DNA of 64,000 bases from Frigoribacterium sp. PvP032 (GTDB taxonomy: Bacteria; Actinomycetota; Actinomycetes; Actinomycetales; Microbacteriaceae): contig NZ_JAFIBM010000001.1 of NCBI RefSeq assembly GCF_017833035.1, forward strand, positions 2,170,001 to 2,234,000. The letters run 5' to 3'. The notes beneath the pieces are model-generated. The model ran no database searches and was not told the origin of the DNA. It worked only from the letters and a program-made list of their open reading frames with translations. The number at the start of each line of letters is the position of its first letter. Position 1 is the stretch's first letter. The position numbers were made by a program, and so were the translations under genes. Below, piece by piece: positions 1 through 8,299 of the stretch.

Positions 1-956
1 ATGTGGTGCGCCCAGACGGTGACCGAGAGTGCGGCGATGGAGATCGTCGCGTACACGAGCGTCTTGTAGCCGAAGATCGGCTTGCGGCTGAAGACCGGGA
101 AGACCTCGGACACGATGCCGAAGAACGGCAACGCGATGATGTACACCTCAGGGTGACCGAAGAACCAGAAGAGGTGCTGCCACAGGATGGCGCCTCCGTT
201 GGCCGGGTTGAAGACCTGTGCGTCGAACACCCGGTCGAACCCGAGCCCGAACAGCGCCGCGGCCAGCACGGGGAAGGCCATGATCACGAGGATCGAGGTG
301 ATCAGCGTGTTCCAGGTGAAGATCGGCATGCGCCACATCGTCATGCCGGGGGCGCGCATGGTCACGATCGTGGTGATGAAGTTCACCGAGCCGAGGATGG
401 TGCTGAATCCGGTCATGCCGAGCCCGAAGACCCACAAGTTGCCGCCGAGCCCTGGTGAGAACGTCGTGTCCGACAACGGCGCGTAGGCGAACCAGCCGAA
501 GGAGGCGGCGCCCTGGGGGGTGAGGAAGCCGGCGACCGCGATGAGCGAGCCGAACAGGTAGAGCCAGAAGGCGAAGCCGTTCAGTCGCGGGAAGGCGACG
601 TCGGGCGCACCGATCTGCAGCGGCATCAGGGCGTTGGCGAAGCCCGAGAACAGCGGCGTCGCGAACATGAGCAGCATGATCGTGCCGTGCATGGTGAAGA
701 GCTGGTTGTACTGCTCTTTGGTCTGGACGATCTCGAGCCCGGGAGCGAAGAGCTGCGCACGGATGAGCAGCGCCATCACCCCGCCGAGGCAGAAGAACAG
801 GAACGACGCGATCAGGTACATGTACCCGATGGTCTTGTGATCGGTCGACGTCAACCACGTGACGACGACGTTGCCCTTGCGGCCGACCTTCGAGGCGCCG
901 AAGTTCTGGCCGGAGGAGGTGCCGCCTGTGGTGGGGCGGGTGGCGGTGGCTGTCAT
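1..956 (-). CDS. ctaD: Cytochrome c oxidase subunit I, C-terminus outside window
   Basis: Catalytic subunit I of the aa3-type terminal oxidase, a multi-spanning membrane protein that reduces O2 and pumps protons. About 318 N-terminal residues are inside the window; the gene runs off the left edge, so this is an edge truncation, not a broken gene. Visible family marks are FTMHG, whose His is a haem a ligand in this family, and GHPEVYI, which carries a CuB His and the cross-linked Tyr. The ATG at 956 opens [12 protein letters not shown] and leads into [12 protein letters not shown], the usual start of the conserved region. It lies 13 bases after the ctaC stop codon, so the two are probably co-transcribed as ctaC-ctaD. 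Identification is firm. Confidence 0.95.
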   Translation of the reverse strand, partial: MTATATRPTTGGTSSGQNFGASKVGRKGNVVVTWLTSTDHKTIGYMYLIASFLFFCLGGVMALLIRAQLFAPGLEIVQTKEQYNQLFTMHGTIMLLMFATPLFSGFANALMPLQIGAPDVAFPRLNGFAFWLYLFGSLIAVAGFLTPQGAASFGWFAYAPLSDTTFSPGLGGNLWVFGLGMTGFSTILGSVNFITTIVTMRAPGMTMWRMPIFTWNTLITSILVIMAFPVLAAALFGLGFDRVFDAQVFNPANGGAILWQHLFWFFGHPEVYIIALPFFGIVSEVFPVFSRKPIFGYKTLVYATISIAALSVTVWAHH

Positions 957-969
957 CGAACCCGTGCCT

Positions 970-1857
970 TTACTTCTCGTCCGAACCGGCGGCGACGGGC
1001 GCCTCGTTGTTCGGCTGGTTGGTGTTGGTGTTGTACTGGTCGCCGAGGAGGCCGGTGTTGCCCTCGTCGGCGAGCGTGCTGAGGTAGTCCTCGTACTCGC
1101 TCTCGGAGACGACCTTCACGTTGAAGAGCATCAGGGAGTGGTACTCGCCACAGAGCTCGGCGCACTTGCCCGTGAACGTGCCCTCTTTCTCGGGCGTGAA
1201 GTACATGAAGTTGGTCTTGCCGGGGATCGTGTCCTTCTTGTAGAGGAAGTCGACGATCCAGAACGAGTGGGCGACGTCGCGCGACTTGAGGTCGATCTGG
1301 ACGGTCTTGCCGACGGGCAGGTACAGGACCGGGAGCGCGTCCTGGTCGACCTCGCCGCTCGGGAGCTCCTGGGCCTGGATGCCCTGGTAGTAGACGCTGT
1401 CGTCTTCTTGCTGCTGGTCTATGTAGTTGAAGTCCCACGCCCAGCGCTTGGCGTAGACGTCGATCTTGACGTCGGGGTTGGCCGTCGGCTCTTCGATGGC
1501 GGCCTGGTCGCGCGCGGTGAAGGCGAAGAAGCCCAGCACGAGGATGAGCGGCACGACCGTGTAGAAGATCTCGATCGGCATGTTGTAGCGGAGCTGCACG
1601 GGCAGGCCCGTCTGGCCCTTGCGACGCCGGTAGGCGATGCAGGTCCAGATGATGAGGCCCCAGACGATGAGGCCGACGATCAGCAGGACGATCCACGACG
1701 TGACCCAGAGGCCGATGATGCTGTCGACGTGGTTGGTCGTGCCCGCAGTGGTGGGGAGCCAGCCCTGGAGCTGCTCGGGCGTACATCCCGCGAGGACGAG
1801 GGCCATGACGGCGGCCACGGGGATGGCGGCCCAACGAAGACGGCGGTTAGAACGCAC
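970..1857 (-). CDS. ctaC: Cytochrome c oxidase subunit II precursor
   Basis: Subunit II carries the CuA centre that takes electrons from cytochrome c and passes them to subunit I. The 295-residue protein starts with a lipoprotein-type signal peptide ending in the lipobox LAGC (Cys about residue 25), followed by two membrane helices and an extracytoplasmic cupredoxin domain. The CuA ligand pattern C-x3-C-x3-H-x2-M is intact as [12 protein letters not shown] near residue 222. The GTG start at 1857 has AGAGG upstream. It is transcribed before ctaD. Two GGGAAGnCCC repeats 20 bp apart lie just upstream and may be an operator. Confidence 0.95.
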   Translation of the reverse strand: MRSNRRLRWAAIPVAAVMALVLAGCTPEQLQGWLPTTAGTTNHVDSIIGLWVTSWIVLLIVGLIVWGLIIWTCIAYRRRKGQTGLPVQLRYNMPIEIFYTVVPLILVLGFFAFTARDQAAIEEPTANPDVKIDVYAKRWAWDFNYIDQQQEDDSVYYQGIQAQELPSGEVDQDALPVLYLPVGKTVQIDLKSRDVAHSFWIVDFLYKKDTIPGKTNFMYFTPEKEGTFTGKCAELCGEYHSLMLFNVKVVSESEYEDYLSTLADEGNTGLLGDQYNTNTNQPNNEAPVAAGSDEK

Positions 1858-1886
1858 TGTTACCTCTCGGATGACACGACAGCTTG

Positions 1887-1923
1887 GGGTCTTCCCAGTC
1901 TAGGACGGGACTTCCCTAGCCTA
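1887..1923 (-). promoter_or_regulatory. ctaC promoter region with paired GGGAAGnCCC repeats
   Basis: On the minus strand two -10-like hexamers occur, TAGGCT (1918-1923) and TAGACT (1897-1902). Two 10-base near-palindromes, GGGAAGTCCC (1907-1916) and GGGAAGACCC (1887-1896), are exactly 20 bp apart and bracket TAGACT. The spacing of about two helical turns suggests a protein-binding site; the binding protein is unknown and the promoter assignment is inferred. Confidence 0.4.
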
Positions 1924-1991
1924 CTCGCAGGTTGACCAGGCCTCTGCACACGGCCCCGCCGAGTCGTTCGAGCACGAGGCACCTGGACGTG

Positions 1992-2023
1992 CGAGAGGGA
2001 CCACCTCTCGGCGGTCCCTCTCG
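1992..2023. terminator. Hairpin between erpA and ctaC
   Basis: Perfect 11-bp stem CGAGAGGGACC/GGTCCCTCTCG with a 10-base loop. It lies 40 bases downstream of the erpA stop codon on the minus strand. There is no strong T tract, as is common in high-GC actinobacteria. It probably separates erpA from ctaC transcription. Confidence 0.65.
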
Positions 2024-2064
2024 TGTGGTGCGTCGTCAGCGGCCCCTCGGGGGCGCCTCCTGCG

Positions 2065-2445
2065 TCAGTGGAAGCTGTCGCCGCAGGCGCAGCTGCCCTG
2101 TGCGTTGGGGTTGTCGATGGTGAAGCCCTGCTTCTGGATCGTGTCCTCGAAGTCGATGGCCGCGCCGTCGAGGTAGGGAACGCTCATCTTGTCGACGACG
2201 ACCTCGACGCCGTCGAAGTCGACGGTCGCGTCGTTCTCGAGGAGGCGCTCGTCGAAGTAGAGCTGGTAGATCAGGCCGGAGCAGCCACCGGGCTGCACGG
2301 CCACGCGGAGGCGGAGGTCGTCACGCCCTTCCTGCGTCAGGAGGCTCTTCACCTTGTCGGCGGCGGTCGCGGTGATCGTGACGCCGTGGGCGGTCGTCGT
2401 GTCGCCGGCGGTCGTCTCGACGGCGGGGGTCGCGGTGTCGGTCAT
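2065..2445 (-). CDS. erpA: Iron-sulfur cluster insertion/carrier protein, HesB/IscA family
   Basis: A-type carrier that receives Fe-S clusters and hands them to apoproteins. The 126-residue protein has an Ala/Thr-rich N-terminal extension of about 18 residues and then the whole A-type domain. The three conserved cysteines are present: one in PGGCSGL and two in the C-terminal SCACGDSF. The ATG at 2445 follows GGAGGCTCC, giving a good ribosome-binding site. It is a single gene between hairpins at 2500-2528 and 1992-2023, next to the respiratory genes ctaCD, a common actinobacterial arrangement. The exact subfamily (ErpA rather than SufA or IscA) rests on the context and the C-x-C-GDSF tail. Confidence 0.9.
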   Translation of the reverse strand: MTDTATPAVETTAGDTTTAHGVTITATAADKVKSLLTQEGRDDLRLRVAVQPGGCSGLIYQLYFDERLLENDATVDFDGVEVVVDKMSVPYLDGAAIDFEDTIQKQGFTIDNPNAQGSCACGDSFH

Positions 2446-2499
2446 GGAGCCTCCTCGGGTCGGTGCACGGGTGCACTCGTCGTCGACCAGTGTAAGCAG

Positions 2500-2528
2500 C
2501 CCGGTCCGGAATTTGTTCCCGGACCGGG
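2500..2528. terminator. Hairpin after the M20 dipeptidase gene
   Basis: Perfect 10-bp stem CCCGGTCCGG/CCGGACCGGG with a 9-base loop, starting about 6 bases beyond the dipeptidase stop codon on the minus strand and before erpA. No T tract follows. Confidence 0.55.
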
Positions 2529-2534
2529 TCTGCC

Positions 2535-3950
2535 TCAGCCCCGCGCGTCGAGCCGGGCGATCAGCACGGCCTCGCTCAGCACCGCGCGGTGCAGCACGCC
2601 GAGGTGCTGCGACTCGTTCGGGCTGTGCGCCCGCGTGTCCGGGTCCTCGACGCCCGTGACGAGGATCTGGGCCTCGGGGAACGTGCGGACGAGATCGGCG
2701 ATGAAGGGGATCGAGCCGCCGATGCCGATCTGCAGGGGCGCCTCCCCCCAGGCCTCGGTCATGGCCGCGGTGGCCTCGGCCAGGGCCCAGCCGCTCGTGT
2801 CGACGAGGAACGGGTCGCCCTGGTCGACGTCGTCGATCTCGACGTGAGCGCCGAACGGGGCGTGCTCCCGGAGGTGCGACTCGATCGCCGCGTAGGCCTC
2901 GGACGCTGCCTGCCCGGGGGCGATGCGCGCGCTGATCCGCACAGACACCTCGGGCGACAGCGTGTTCGACGCGTTCGCGACGCTCGGGGCGTCGATGCCC
3001 GTGACCGTGACGGACGGCTGCGACCAGACGCGGCTGAGGAGCGGCCCGGTGCCGATCGGCGTCACGCCCTCGAGCAGGCCGGCCTCCTCGCGCAGCTGCT
3101 GCTCGGTCTGCTCAGGGTGCTCGGCCTCGCGGCTGTGCAGCCCGGCGACGGCGACGCTGCCCGCGTCGTCGTGCAGGGTGGCGAGCAGCTTGATCATGGC
3201 GAGCATCGCGTCCGGCACCGCGCCGCCGACCATGCCCGAGTGGGACGCGTGCGCCAGGGTGCGGACGGTCAGCCGGAAGGTCACGTTGCCCCGGAGGCCC
3301 ACGGTGATCGCGGGGACGGTGGTGCTCCAGTTGCCCGAGTCGGCGACGACGATGACGTCGGCCGCGAGGTCGTCCCGGTGCTGGCGGAGGAAGTCGGCGA
3401 ACGAGCGCGAGCCGAACTCCTCCTCGCCCTCGATGAAGACGGCGACGCCGACGCCGAGGTCGTCGCCGAGCACCTCGCGGACGGCCCGCAGCGCGGCGAC
3501 GTGCGTCATCACGCCGGCCTTGTCGTCGGAGGCGCCCCGCCCGTAGAGACGATCGCCCTTGACGGTGGGCTCGAACGGAGGCGAGTCCCAGTCGGCGTCG
3601 TCGCCCTGCGGCTGGACGTCGTGGTGCGCGTAGAGCAGCACCGTCGGCTTGCCGTCGCGCGCGGGACGACGGGCGAGGACCGCGGGCTGCCCGAGGGCGC
3701 CGGTGTCGCCGATCGGGGCACGGCTCACCTGCACGGTCTCGAAGAGGCCGGTGCCCCGGACGAGCTCCGCGACGGCCTCGGCGCTGGCGGCCACGTGGGC
3801 CGGGTCGAAGGCGTCCCAGGAGACGGACGGGATGCGCACGAGGCCGCCCAGGTCGGCGACGGCGGCGGGGAACCCGCCCTGCACCGCCTCCGCGAGTTCG
3901 CTGACAGTACGAGGATCGGTCGGGGTCACGGGGTGCTGCGAGTCGGTCAT
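2535..3950 (-). CDS. M20 family dipeptidase
   Basis: Cytoplasmic zinc peptidase of the M20 (ArgE/DapE/CNDP-like) family, expected to cleave dipeptides. The 471-residue protein shows the metal-site motifs in order: AHHDVQP with the first His and the following Asp, GASDDK with the bridging Asp, and the catalytic Glu-Glu pair in EGEEEFGS, followed by the dimerisation domain and the C-terminal half of the catalytic domain. The ATG at 3950 (MTDSQHPVTP) was chosen over a more upstream in-frame start at 4004 because a TAAGAT -10 box lies exactly 7 bases before it, which implies leaderless translation, and because the longer version would overlap the divergent gene at 3992. The substrate cannot be read from the sequence. 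Confidence 0.88.
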   Translation of the reverse strand: MTDSQHPVTPTDPRTVSELAEAVQGGFPAAVADLGGLVRIPSVSWDAFDPAHVAASAEAVAELVRGTGLFETVQVSRAPIGDTGALGQPAVLARRPARDGKPTVLLYAHHDVQPQGDDADWDSPPFEPTVKGDRLYGRGASDDKAGVMTHVAALRAVREVLGDDLGVGVAVFIEGEEEFGSRSFADFLRQHRDDLAADVIVVADSGNWSTTVPAITVGLRGNVTFRLTVRTLAHASHSGMVGGAVPDAMLAMIKLLATLHDDAGSVAVAGLHSREAEHPEQTEQQLREEAGLLEGVTPIGTGPLLSRVWSQPSVTVTGIDAPSVANASNTLSPEVSVRISARIAPGQAASEAYAAIESHLREHAPFGAHVEIDDVDQGDPFLVDTSGWALAEATAAMTEAWGEAPLQIGIGGSIPFIADLVRTFPEAQILVTGVEDPDTRAHSPNESQHLGVLHRAVLSEAVLIARLDARG

Positions 3951-3955
3951 GCAGG

Positions 3956-3963
3956 TAATCTTA
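3956..3963. promoter_or_regulatory. Overlapping divergent -10 boxes
   Basis: The 8-base stretch TAATCTTA reads as TAATCT on the plus strand (3956-3961), about 30 bases before the DUF3043 GTG, and as TAAGAT on the minus strand (3958-3963), exactly 7 bases before the dipeptidase ATG. The two -10 hexamers share four bases. Promoter activity is inferred from spacing; no clear -35 is seen. Confidence 0.5.
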
Positions 3964-3991
3964 GGAACTCGTTCAACCCCGAGGACTCTCC

Positions 3992-4567
3992 GTGGCCAAG
4001 GCACCTGACAAGACCATCACGACGACCGTCGACGAGACGGAGCCGCTGACGACCGGCAAGGGACGGCCGACGCCGACCCGGCGCGAGCGCGAGGCCGCCA
4101 ACCAGCGCCCGCTCGTGGCCACCGGCAAGGAGGCGCAGAAGGCGCAGCGCGCCCGTCTCGCCGAGCAGCGCGAGCGCCAGCGAGTCGGCCTCGCGAACGG
4201 CGAGGAGAAGTTCCTCCCCGAGCGCGACAAGGGCGTCCAGCGGAAGTTCATCCGCGACTACGTCGACGCTCGCTACAGCGTCGGCGAGGCGATGATCCCG
4301 GTCATGGTGCTCGTCATCGTGATGAGCATCGTCCAGAACGTGGCCGTCCAGACCACGACGCTCTTCGTGCTGTGGGGCTTCTTCATCTTCGCCGTCGGCG
4401 ACTGCCTCCTCGCGGGGCAGCGGGTCTCCTCGCAGCTGCGTGCCAAGTTCGGCGACGACGGCCTGCAGAAAGGCAACCGCTGGTACACCGCCATGCGCGC
4501 CATGCAGATGAAGCCGATGCGCCTGCCGAAGCCGCAGGTGAAGCGCCGCGAGTTCCCCACCCTCTAG
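3992..4567 (+). CDS. DUF3043 domain membrane protein
   Basis: Actinobacterial DUF3043 protein of unknown function, 191 residues. The first 100 residues are highly charged and likely cytoplasmic (TPTRRERE, KAQRARLAEQRERQR), followed by FIRDYVDARYSVGEA, which is typical of the family. Two hydrophobic helices follow at about residues 105-125 and 126-145, then a basic C-terminal tail. The GTG start at 3992 has GAGGA 6 bases upstream. It is divergent from the dipeptidase with overlapping -10 boxes and is closed by a strong hairpin at 4578-4616. No catalytic motif is visible, so I assign no function. Confidence 0.85.
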   Translation: MAKAPDKTITTTVDETEPLTTGKGRPTPTRREREAANQRPLVATGKEAQKAQRARLAEQRERQRVGLANGEEKFLPERDKGVQRKFIRDYVDARYSVGEAMIPVMVLVIVMSIVQNVAVQTTTLFVLWGFFIFAVGDCLLAGQRVSSQLRAKFGDDGLQKGNRWYTAMRAMQMKPMRLPKPQVKRREFPTL

Positions 4568-4577
4568 CGAGGCAGTG

Positions 4578-4616
4578 CGAAGAAACCCCCGACCACGTGG
4601 TCGGGGGGTTTCTTCG
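4578..4616. terminator. Strong bidirectional terminator hairpin
   Basis: Nearly perfect long inverted repeat: CGAAGAAACCCCCGACCA pairs with TGGTCGGGGGGTTTCTTCG around a very small loop, with one extra G. The AAA/TTT inside the stem arms gives a short T run on either strand. It sits between convergent DUF3043 (plus) and pyrD (minus). Confidence 0.85.
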
Positions 4617-4668
4617 TTCCGGTGCGCCGGTCCGGGGAAGATGCCCCTGTCGGGGCCGGCGACGCTGG

Positions 4669-5712
4669 TCAGGCTGCGCAGCGGAGTGCGCGCAGCCCCC
4701 GGTTGACCTTCCGTGCCCAGAGCGGCCCCTCGTAGAGGAACGCCGTGTAGCCCTGCACGAGCGTTGCGCCGGCGTCGAGCCTGGCCTGGACCTCGGCGGC
4801 GGTCGTCACTCCCCCGACGGACACGACGCAGGTCTCGGCGGGCAGCACGGAGCGGAGCACGCGCAGCACCTCGAGTGACCGCGCCGCCAGCGGGGCCCCG
4901 GAGAGGCCGCCGGCCCCTGCGGCCTCGACGACCGAGGACGAGGTCCGCAGTCCAGACCGAGACAGGGTGGTGTTGGTGGCGATCACTCCCCCGAGACCGA
5001 TGTCCGTGACGAGCTCGGCGATGTGGCGGATGCCGTCGTCGTCGAGGTCCGGGGCGATCTTGACGAGCACGGGGGTCTCGCCCGCGGCCGCGTGGACGGC
5101 GCGCAGCAGCGGCGACAGCTTGTCCAGCTCCTGCAGGCCGCGGAGACCGGGCGTGTTCGGCGAGCTGACGTTGACGGCCAGGTAGTCGGCCAGCGGGGCG
5201 AGCAGACGAGTGCTCACGAGGTAGTCGTCCACCGCGTCGTCCACCTCGACCACGCGGCTCTTGCCGATGTTGACGCCGATGACGGGCCGGACCGGGGCAC
5301 GCCGCGCGCTGGTGAGCTCACCGGCCGCCTGCGCCGCGCCTCCGTTGTTGAAGCCCATGCGGTTGACGACCGCGAGGTCCGGCACGAGCCGGAACAGCCG
5401 CGGACGCTCGTTGCCTGGCTGGGCCCTGGCCGTGATCGTGCCGACCTCGACGTGGCCGAAGCCGAGCGCCCCGAGACCGGCGATGCCCGTGGCGTCCTTG
5501 TCGAAGCCGGCGGCGACGCCGAACGGCGAGTCGAAGCGGAGGCCGAGTGCCTCGACGGCGAGCGACGGGTGCGGGGCCGTGAGGCGTCGGACCAGCGGTG
5601 CCAGACCGAGCCGGGGCACGGCACGGATGACACGGGACGCGAGGTGGTGCGCGTCCTCGGGGTCCATCTTCGAGAGCGCCAGGTCGAAGAGGACCCGGTA
5701 GGCCGTCCTCAC
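4669..5712 (-). CDS. pyrD: Dihydroorotate dehydrogenase (quinone), class 2
   Basis: Fourth step of pyrimidine synthesis: oxidises dihydroorotate to orotate with FMN and passes electrons to quinone at the membrane. The 347-residue length and N-terminal helical segment ([25 protein letters not shown]) are those of the membrane-associated class 2 enzyme. Family marks are [18 protein letters not shown], the [11 protein letters not shown] loop with the catalytic Ser region, ATNTT and GGLSG. The GTG start at 5712 is chosen because it overlaps the nrdR stop codon as GTGA (5709-5712), the coupling seen throughout this window, and restores the normal family length. It is co-transcribed with nrdR. Confidence 0.93.
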   Translation of the reverse strand: MRTAYRVLFDLALSKMDPEDAHHLASRVIRAVPRLGLAPLVRRLTAPHPSLAVEALGLRFDSPFGVAAGFDKDATGIAGLGALGFGHVEVGTITARAQPGNERPRLFRLVPDLAVVNRMGFNNGGAAQAAGELTSARRAPVRPVIGVNIGKSRVVEVDDAVDDYLVSTRLLAPLADYLAVNVSSPNTPGLRGLQELDKLSPLLRAVHAAAGETPVLVKIAPDLDDDGIRHIAELVTDIGLGGVIATNTTLSRSGLRTSSSVVEAAGAGGLSGAPLAARSLEVLRVLRSVLPAETCVVSVGGVTTAAEVQARLDAGATLVQGYTAFLYEGPLWARKVNRGLRALRCAA

Positions 5713-6191
5713 TCGTCGACCGATCGAGGCGTGCGCACCCGGTCGCGGTGCTCGTCGCGCAGCTGCGTGATGGACGCCTCGAAGTCCTCGAGCGAGTCGA
5801 AGGCCTGGTAGACGCTCGCGAAGCGCAGGTAGGCCACCTCGTCGAGCTCGCGCAGCGGCGGGAGGATGGCGAGGCCGATGTCGTTCGCCTCGATCTGGGA
5901 CGTGCCGGACGCGCGGACCGCCTCCTCGACCTTCTGGGCCAGGACGGCCAGGTCGCCGTCGGTCACCGGACGGCCCTGGCAGGCCTTGCGGACGCCGGAG
6001 ATGATCTTCTCCCGGCTGAACGGCTCGAGCACGCCGTTGCGCTTGACGACGTTGAGGCTGGCCGTCTCGGTCGTGCTGAAGCGCCGGCCGCAGTTCGGGC
6101 ACTGACGTCGCCGGCGGATGGAGGTGCCGTCGTCGCTCGTGCGGGAGTCGACGACGCGGGAATCGGGGTGGCGACAGAAAGGACAGAACAT
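5709..6191 (-). CDS. nrdR: Transcriptional repressor NrdR
   Basis: Zinc-finger/ATP-cone repressor of ribonucleotide reductase genes. The protein is 160 residues from the ATG at 6191, with [17 protein letters not shown] as the first half of the zinc ribbon and [13 protein letters not shown] as the second, giving four Cys ligands. The ATP cone follows ([16 protein letters not shown], residues about 49-140). An in-frame start 26 codons further upstream was rejected because NrdR proteins begin directly with the zinc ribbon. It is upstream of pyrD with a 4-base overlap, linking deoxynucleotide and pyrimidine supply. I did not find an NrdR box in the window. Confidence 0.95.
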   Translation of the reverse strand: MFCPFCRHPDSRVVDSRTSDDGTSIRRRRQCPNCGRRFSTTETASLNVVKRNGVLEPFSREKIISGVRKACQGRPVTDGDLAVLAQKVEEAVRASGTSQIEANDIGLAILPPLRELDEVAYLRFASVYQAFDSLEDFEASITQLRDEHRDRVRTPRSVDE

Positions 6192-6252
6192 GGTGCCCTC
6201 AGCGTACTGGGAGCCCGTGCCTCGACCCCTCGACGCCACGGGCCCGACGCAG

Positions 6253-6281
6253 CCGGCCGCGCCCAGCACAGGAGCGGCCGG
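6253..6281. terminator. Hairpin after hisD
   Basis: Perfect 8-bp G/C-only stem CCGGCCGC/GCGGCCGG with a 13-base loop, 10 bases after the hisD stop codon on the minus strand and upstream of nrdR. No T tract. Confidence 0.45.
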
Positions 6282-6290
6282 GGCGACCGG

Positions 6291-7601
6291 TCAGGGCTTG
6301 TGCAGACGCGCGGCCACGGCCTCGCCGTGCGCCGGCAGCAGCTCGGCCCGGGAGAGGGCGACGAGGCGGTCGGCGACCTCGGCCAGGGCGTCGTGCTCGT
6401 AGCGCACGATCTGCTGCGGCCGCAGGAACGTGTACGCGCCGAGCCCGGACGAGAACCGGGACTGCCCGCCGGTCGGCAGGACGTGGTTCGAGCCGGCCAG
6501 GTAGTCGCCGAGGCTCACCGGGGTGCTCGCCCCCACGAACACCGCGCCGGCGCTCGTGATGCCCGCGAGCACCGCGTCGTCGTCGCGGGTCTGGAGTTCG
6601 AGGTGCTCCGGCCCGTAGGCGTTGCTGAAGTCGACGGCGGCAGACAGGTCGTCGACGAGGACGAGGGCCGACTGGCGGCCGTCGAGGGCGGTCTGCACGC
6701 GGGTCGCGCTGAGGGTGAGCGGGACGAGCCGCACGAGCTCGTCGCGCACGCGGTCGGCGAGCTCCTCCGAGGTGGTCACGAGGACGGCGGCCGCCTCCTC
6801 GTCGTGCTCCGCCTGGCTGATCAGGTCGACCGCGACGAGGGTCGGGTCGGCCGATTCGTCGGCGATGACGAGGATCTCGGTCGCGCCGGCGACGGCGTCG
6901 ATCCCGACACGTCCGCGGACGAGCTGCTTCGCCGCCGCGACGAAGTTGTTGCCCGGCCCGGTGATGACCTGCACGGGCTCGAGCCCGATCTCGGGCACGC
7001 CGTAGGCGAGGGCCGCGATCGCGCCCGCACCGCCCATCACGTACACCTCGTCGATGCCGAGCAGGCCTGCCGCACCGAGGATGACCGGGTGGACCGCCCC
7101 GCCGAAGTCTCGCTGCCCCGGCGAGACGAGCGCCACGGAGCCGACCCCGGCCACGAGGGCAGGGACGACGTTCATGACGACGCTCGAGGGGTAGACGGCC
7201 TTGCCGCCGGGCACGTAGACACCCGCACGGGCGACCGGCTGCCAGCGCTGCTCGATGCGCGCCCCGGGAGCCGGGACCGTGACGGAGCCGGCGGGGACCT
7301 GGGCCCGGCTGGCCTCGGTGACGCGCGCGATCGACTCGACCAGCGCCTCCTTCACCAGGGGGTCGAGCTCGTCGACGGCCCGGGCGATCGCCGCCGCCTC
7401 GACCCGGAACACGTCGGTGCGGACGCCGTCGAAGCGCTCCGCCTGGTCGCGAAGGGCGTCGGCGCCGCGCTCGCGCACGGCCTGGACGATCTGGGCTGCC
7501 GCGCCCGAGGCGGCGGCGACGTCGACGTGCGACCGCGGCACGAGGCCCAGCAGGTCGGCGTGGGTAGGCTTGAGGCCCCGGAGGTCTGTGGTCTGGATCA
7601 T
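6291..7601 (-). CDS. hisD: Histidinol dehydrogenase
   Basis: Last step of histidine synthesis: two NAD+-dependent oxidations of L-histidinol to L-histidine with Zn2+. The 436-residue length is standard. Conserved parts include PGGKAVYPSSVVMN, GPGNNFVAAAKQLV, EILVIADESADP, LISQAEHDEEA, and YGPEHLEL with one of the catalytic and metal region residues, plus GDYLAGSNHVLPTGG near the C-terminus. The ATG at 7601 has a TAGGCT box 9 bases upstream, so the leader would be only one or two bases. It is divergent from the flavin reductase gene. The usual partners hisC and hisB are not next to it, so hisD is separated from the rest of the pathway here. Confidence 0.96.
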   Translation of the reverse strand: MIQTTDLRGLKPTHADLLGLVPRSHVDVAAASGAAAQIVQAVRERGADALRDQAERFDGVRTDVFRVEAAAIARAVDELDPLVKEALVESIARVTEASRAQVPAGSVTVPAPGARIEQRWQPVARAGVYVPGGKAVYPSSVVMNVVPALVAGVGSVALVSPGQRDFGGAVHPVILGAAGLLGIDEVYVMGGAGAIAALAYGVPEIGLEPVQVITGPGNNFVAAAKQLVRGRVGIDAVAGATEILVIADESADPTLVAVDLISQAEHDEEAAAVLVTTSEELADRVRDELVRLVPLTLSATRVQTALDGRQSALVLVDDLSAAVDFSNAYGPEHLELQTRDDDAVLAGITSAGAVFVGASTPVSLGDYLAGSNHVLPTGGQSRFSSGLGAYTFLRPQQIVRYEHDALAEVADRLVALSRAELLPAHGEAVAARLHKP

Positions 7602-7610
7602 GGCCCGTCG

Positions 7611-7616
7611 AGCCTA
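7611..7616 (-). promoter_or_regulatory. hisD -10 box
   Basis: TAGGCT on the minus strand, separated by 9 bases from the hisD ATG. Start of transcription 6-8 bases downstream would leave almost no leader. No clear -35. Confidence 0.45.
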
Positions 7617-7687
7617 GCCCGAGCCGTCCCGGCGCGGACGCGCCCGCCGCTCCCCCGGCAGCAGAGCACAGGAGGCGCCCACCCGTC

Positions 7688-8218
7688 ATGCCCGACACCA
7701 CCGCACCAGCACCAGCAGCCGCAGAGCCCGACCCTGCCGACCTCGCCGCGTTCAAGGCCGGCTTCCGCCGCCACGCCGCGGGCGTCGCCATCGTCACCGC
7801 CCTGGACTCGGACGGCAAGCCCGTCGGCTTCACCGCGACCTCGCTGGCCTCGCTCGCCGCCGTCCCGCCGCTCGCGACCTTCAACATGGCGCGGACCGCC
7901 AGCTCGTGGCGGGCGATCGAGGAGACCGAACACGTGGTGATCCACCTGCTCGGCCTCCGCAACCAGGGCCTCGCCCGCCGCATGGCCGGCCCGGCCGCCG
8001 AGCGGTTCGCAGGCGACCACTGGAGCGAGGGCCCGCACGGCCTGCCCCTGCTGCACGACGTCACCGCCTGGATGACGGGTCGGATCGTCGAGCGGGTGCA
8101 CGTGCACGGCAACGCCGTCGTCGTCGTCCAGGTCGAGGACGGCGGCACGGGCGCGGACGACGACGCCCTGCTCTACCACGACCGCCGCTGGCTCCGGCCC
8201 GTGCACCTGGAGGCGTAG
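7688..8218 (+). CDS. Flavin reductase family (FMN-binding split-barrel) protein
   Basis: The 176-residue protein belongs to the flavin reductase-like family, whose members bind FMN and either reduce it for a partner monooxygenase or act alone. Visible marks are FRRHAAGVAIVTA, VGFTATSLASLAAVPPL, FNMARTASSW and the late H-G-N-A-V segment followed by LLYHDRRW. An Ala/Pro-rich tail of about 15 residues precedes the domain. The start at 7688 has AGGAGG about 13 bases upstream. No monooxygenase gene is adjacent, so the substrate and partner are unknown. It is divergent from hisD and closed by a hairpin at 8243-8272. Confidence 0.85.
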   Translation: MPDTTAPAPAAAEPDPADLAAFKAGFRRHAAGVAIVTALDSDGKPVGFTATSLASLAAVPPLATFNMARTASSWRAIEETEHVVIHLLGLRNQGLARRMAGPAAERFAGDHWSEGPHGLPLLHDVTAWMTGRIVERVHVHGNAVVVVQVEDGGTGADDDALLYHDRRWLRPVHLEA

Positions 8219-8242
8219 CCCCAGCTCGCCCGCACGCCGAGG

Positions 8243-8272
8243 CGGCCCCGCAGACTCGCGTCTGCGGGGCCG
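8243..8272. terminator. Bidirectional terminator hairpin
   Basis: Perfect 13-bp stem CGGCCCCGCAGAC/GTCTGCGGGGCCG with a TCGC loop, between the convergent flavin reductase gene and dnaE. Confidence 0.8.
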
Positions 8273-8299
8273 TCGTCGTTGACCGACAGAGGTCGGGCG

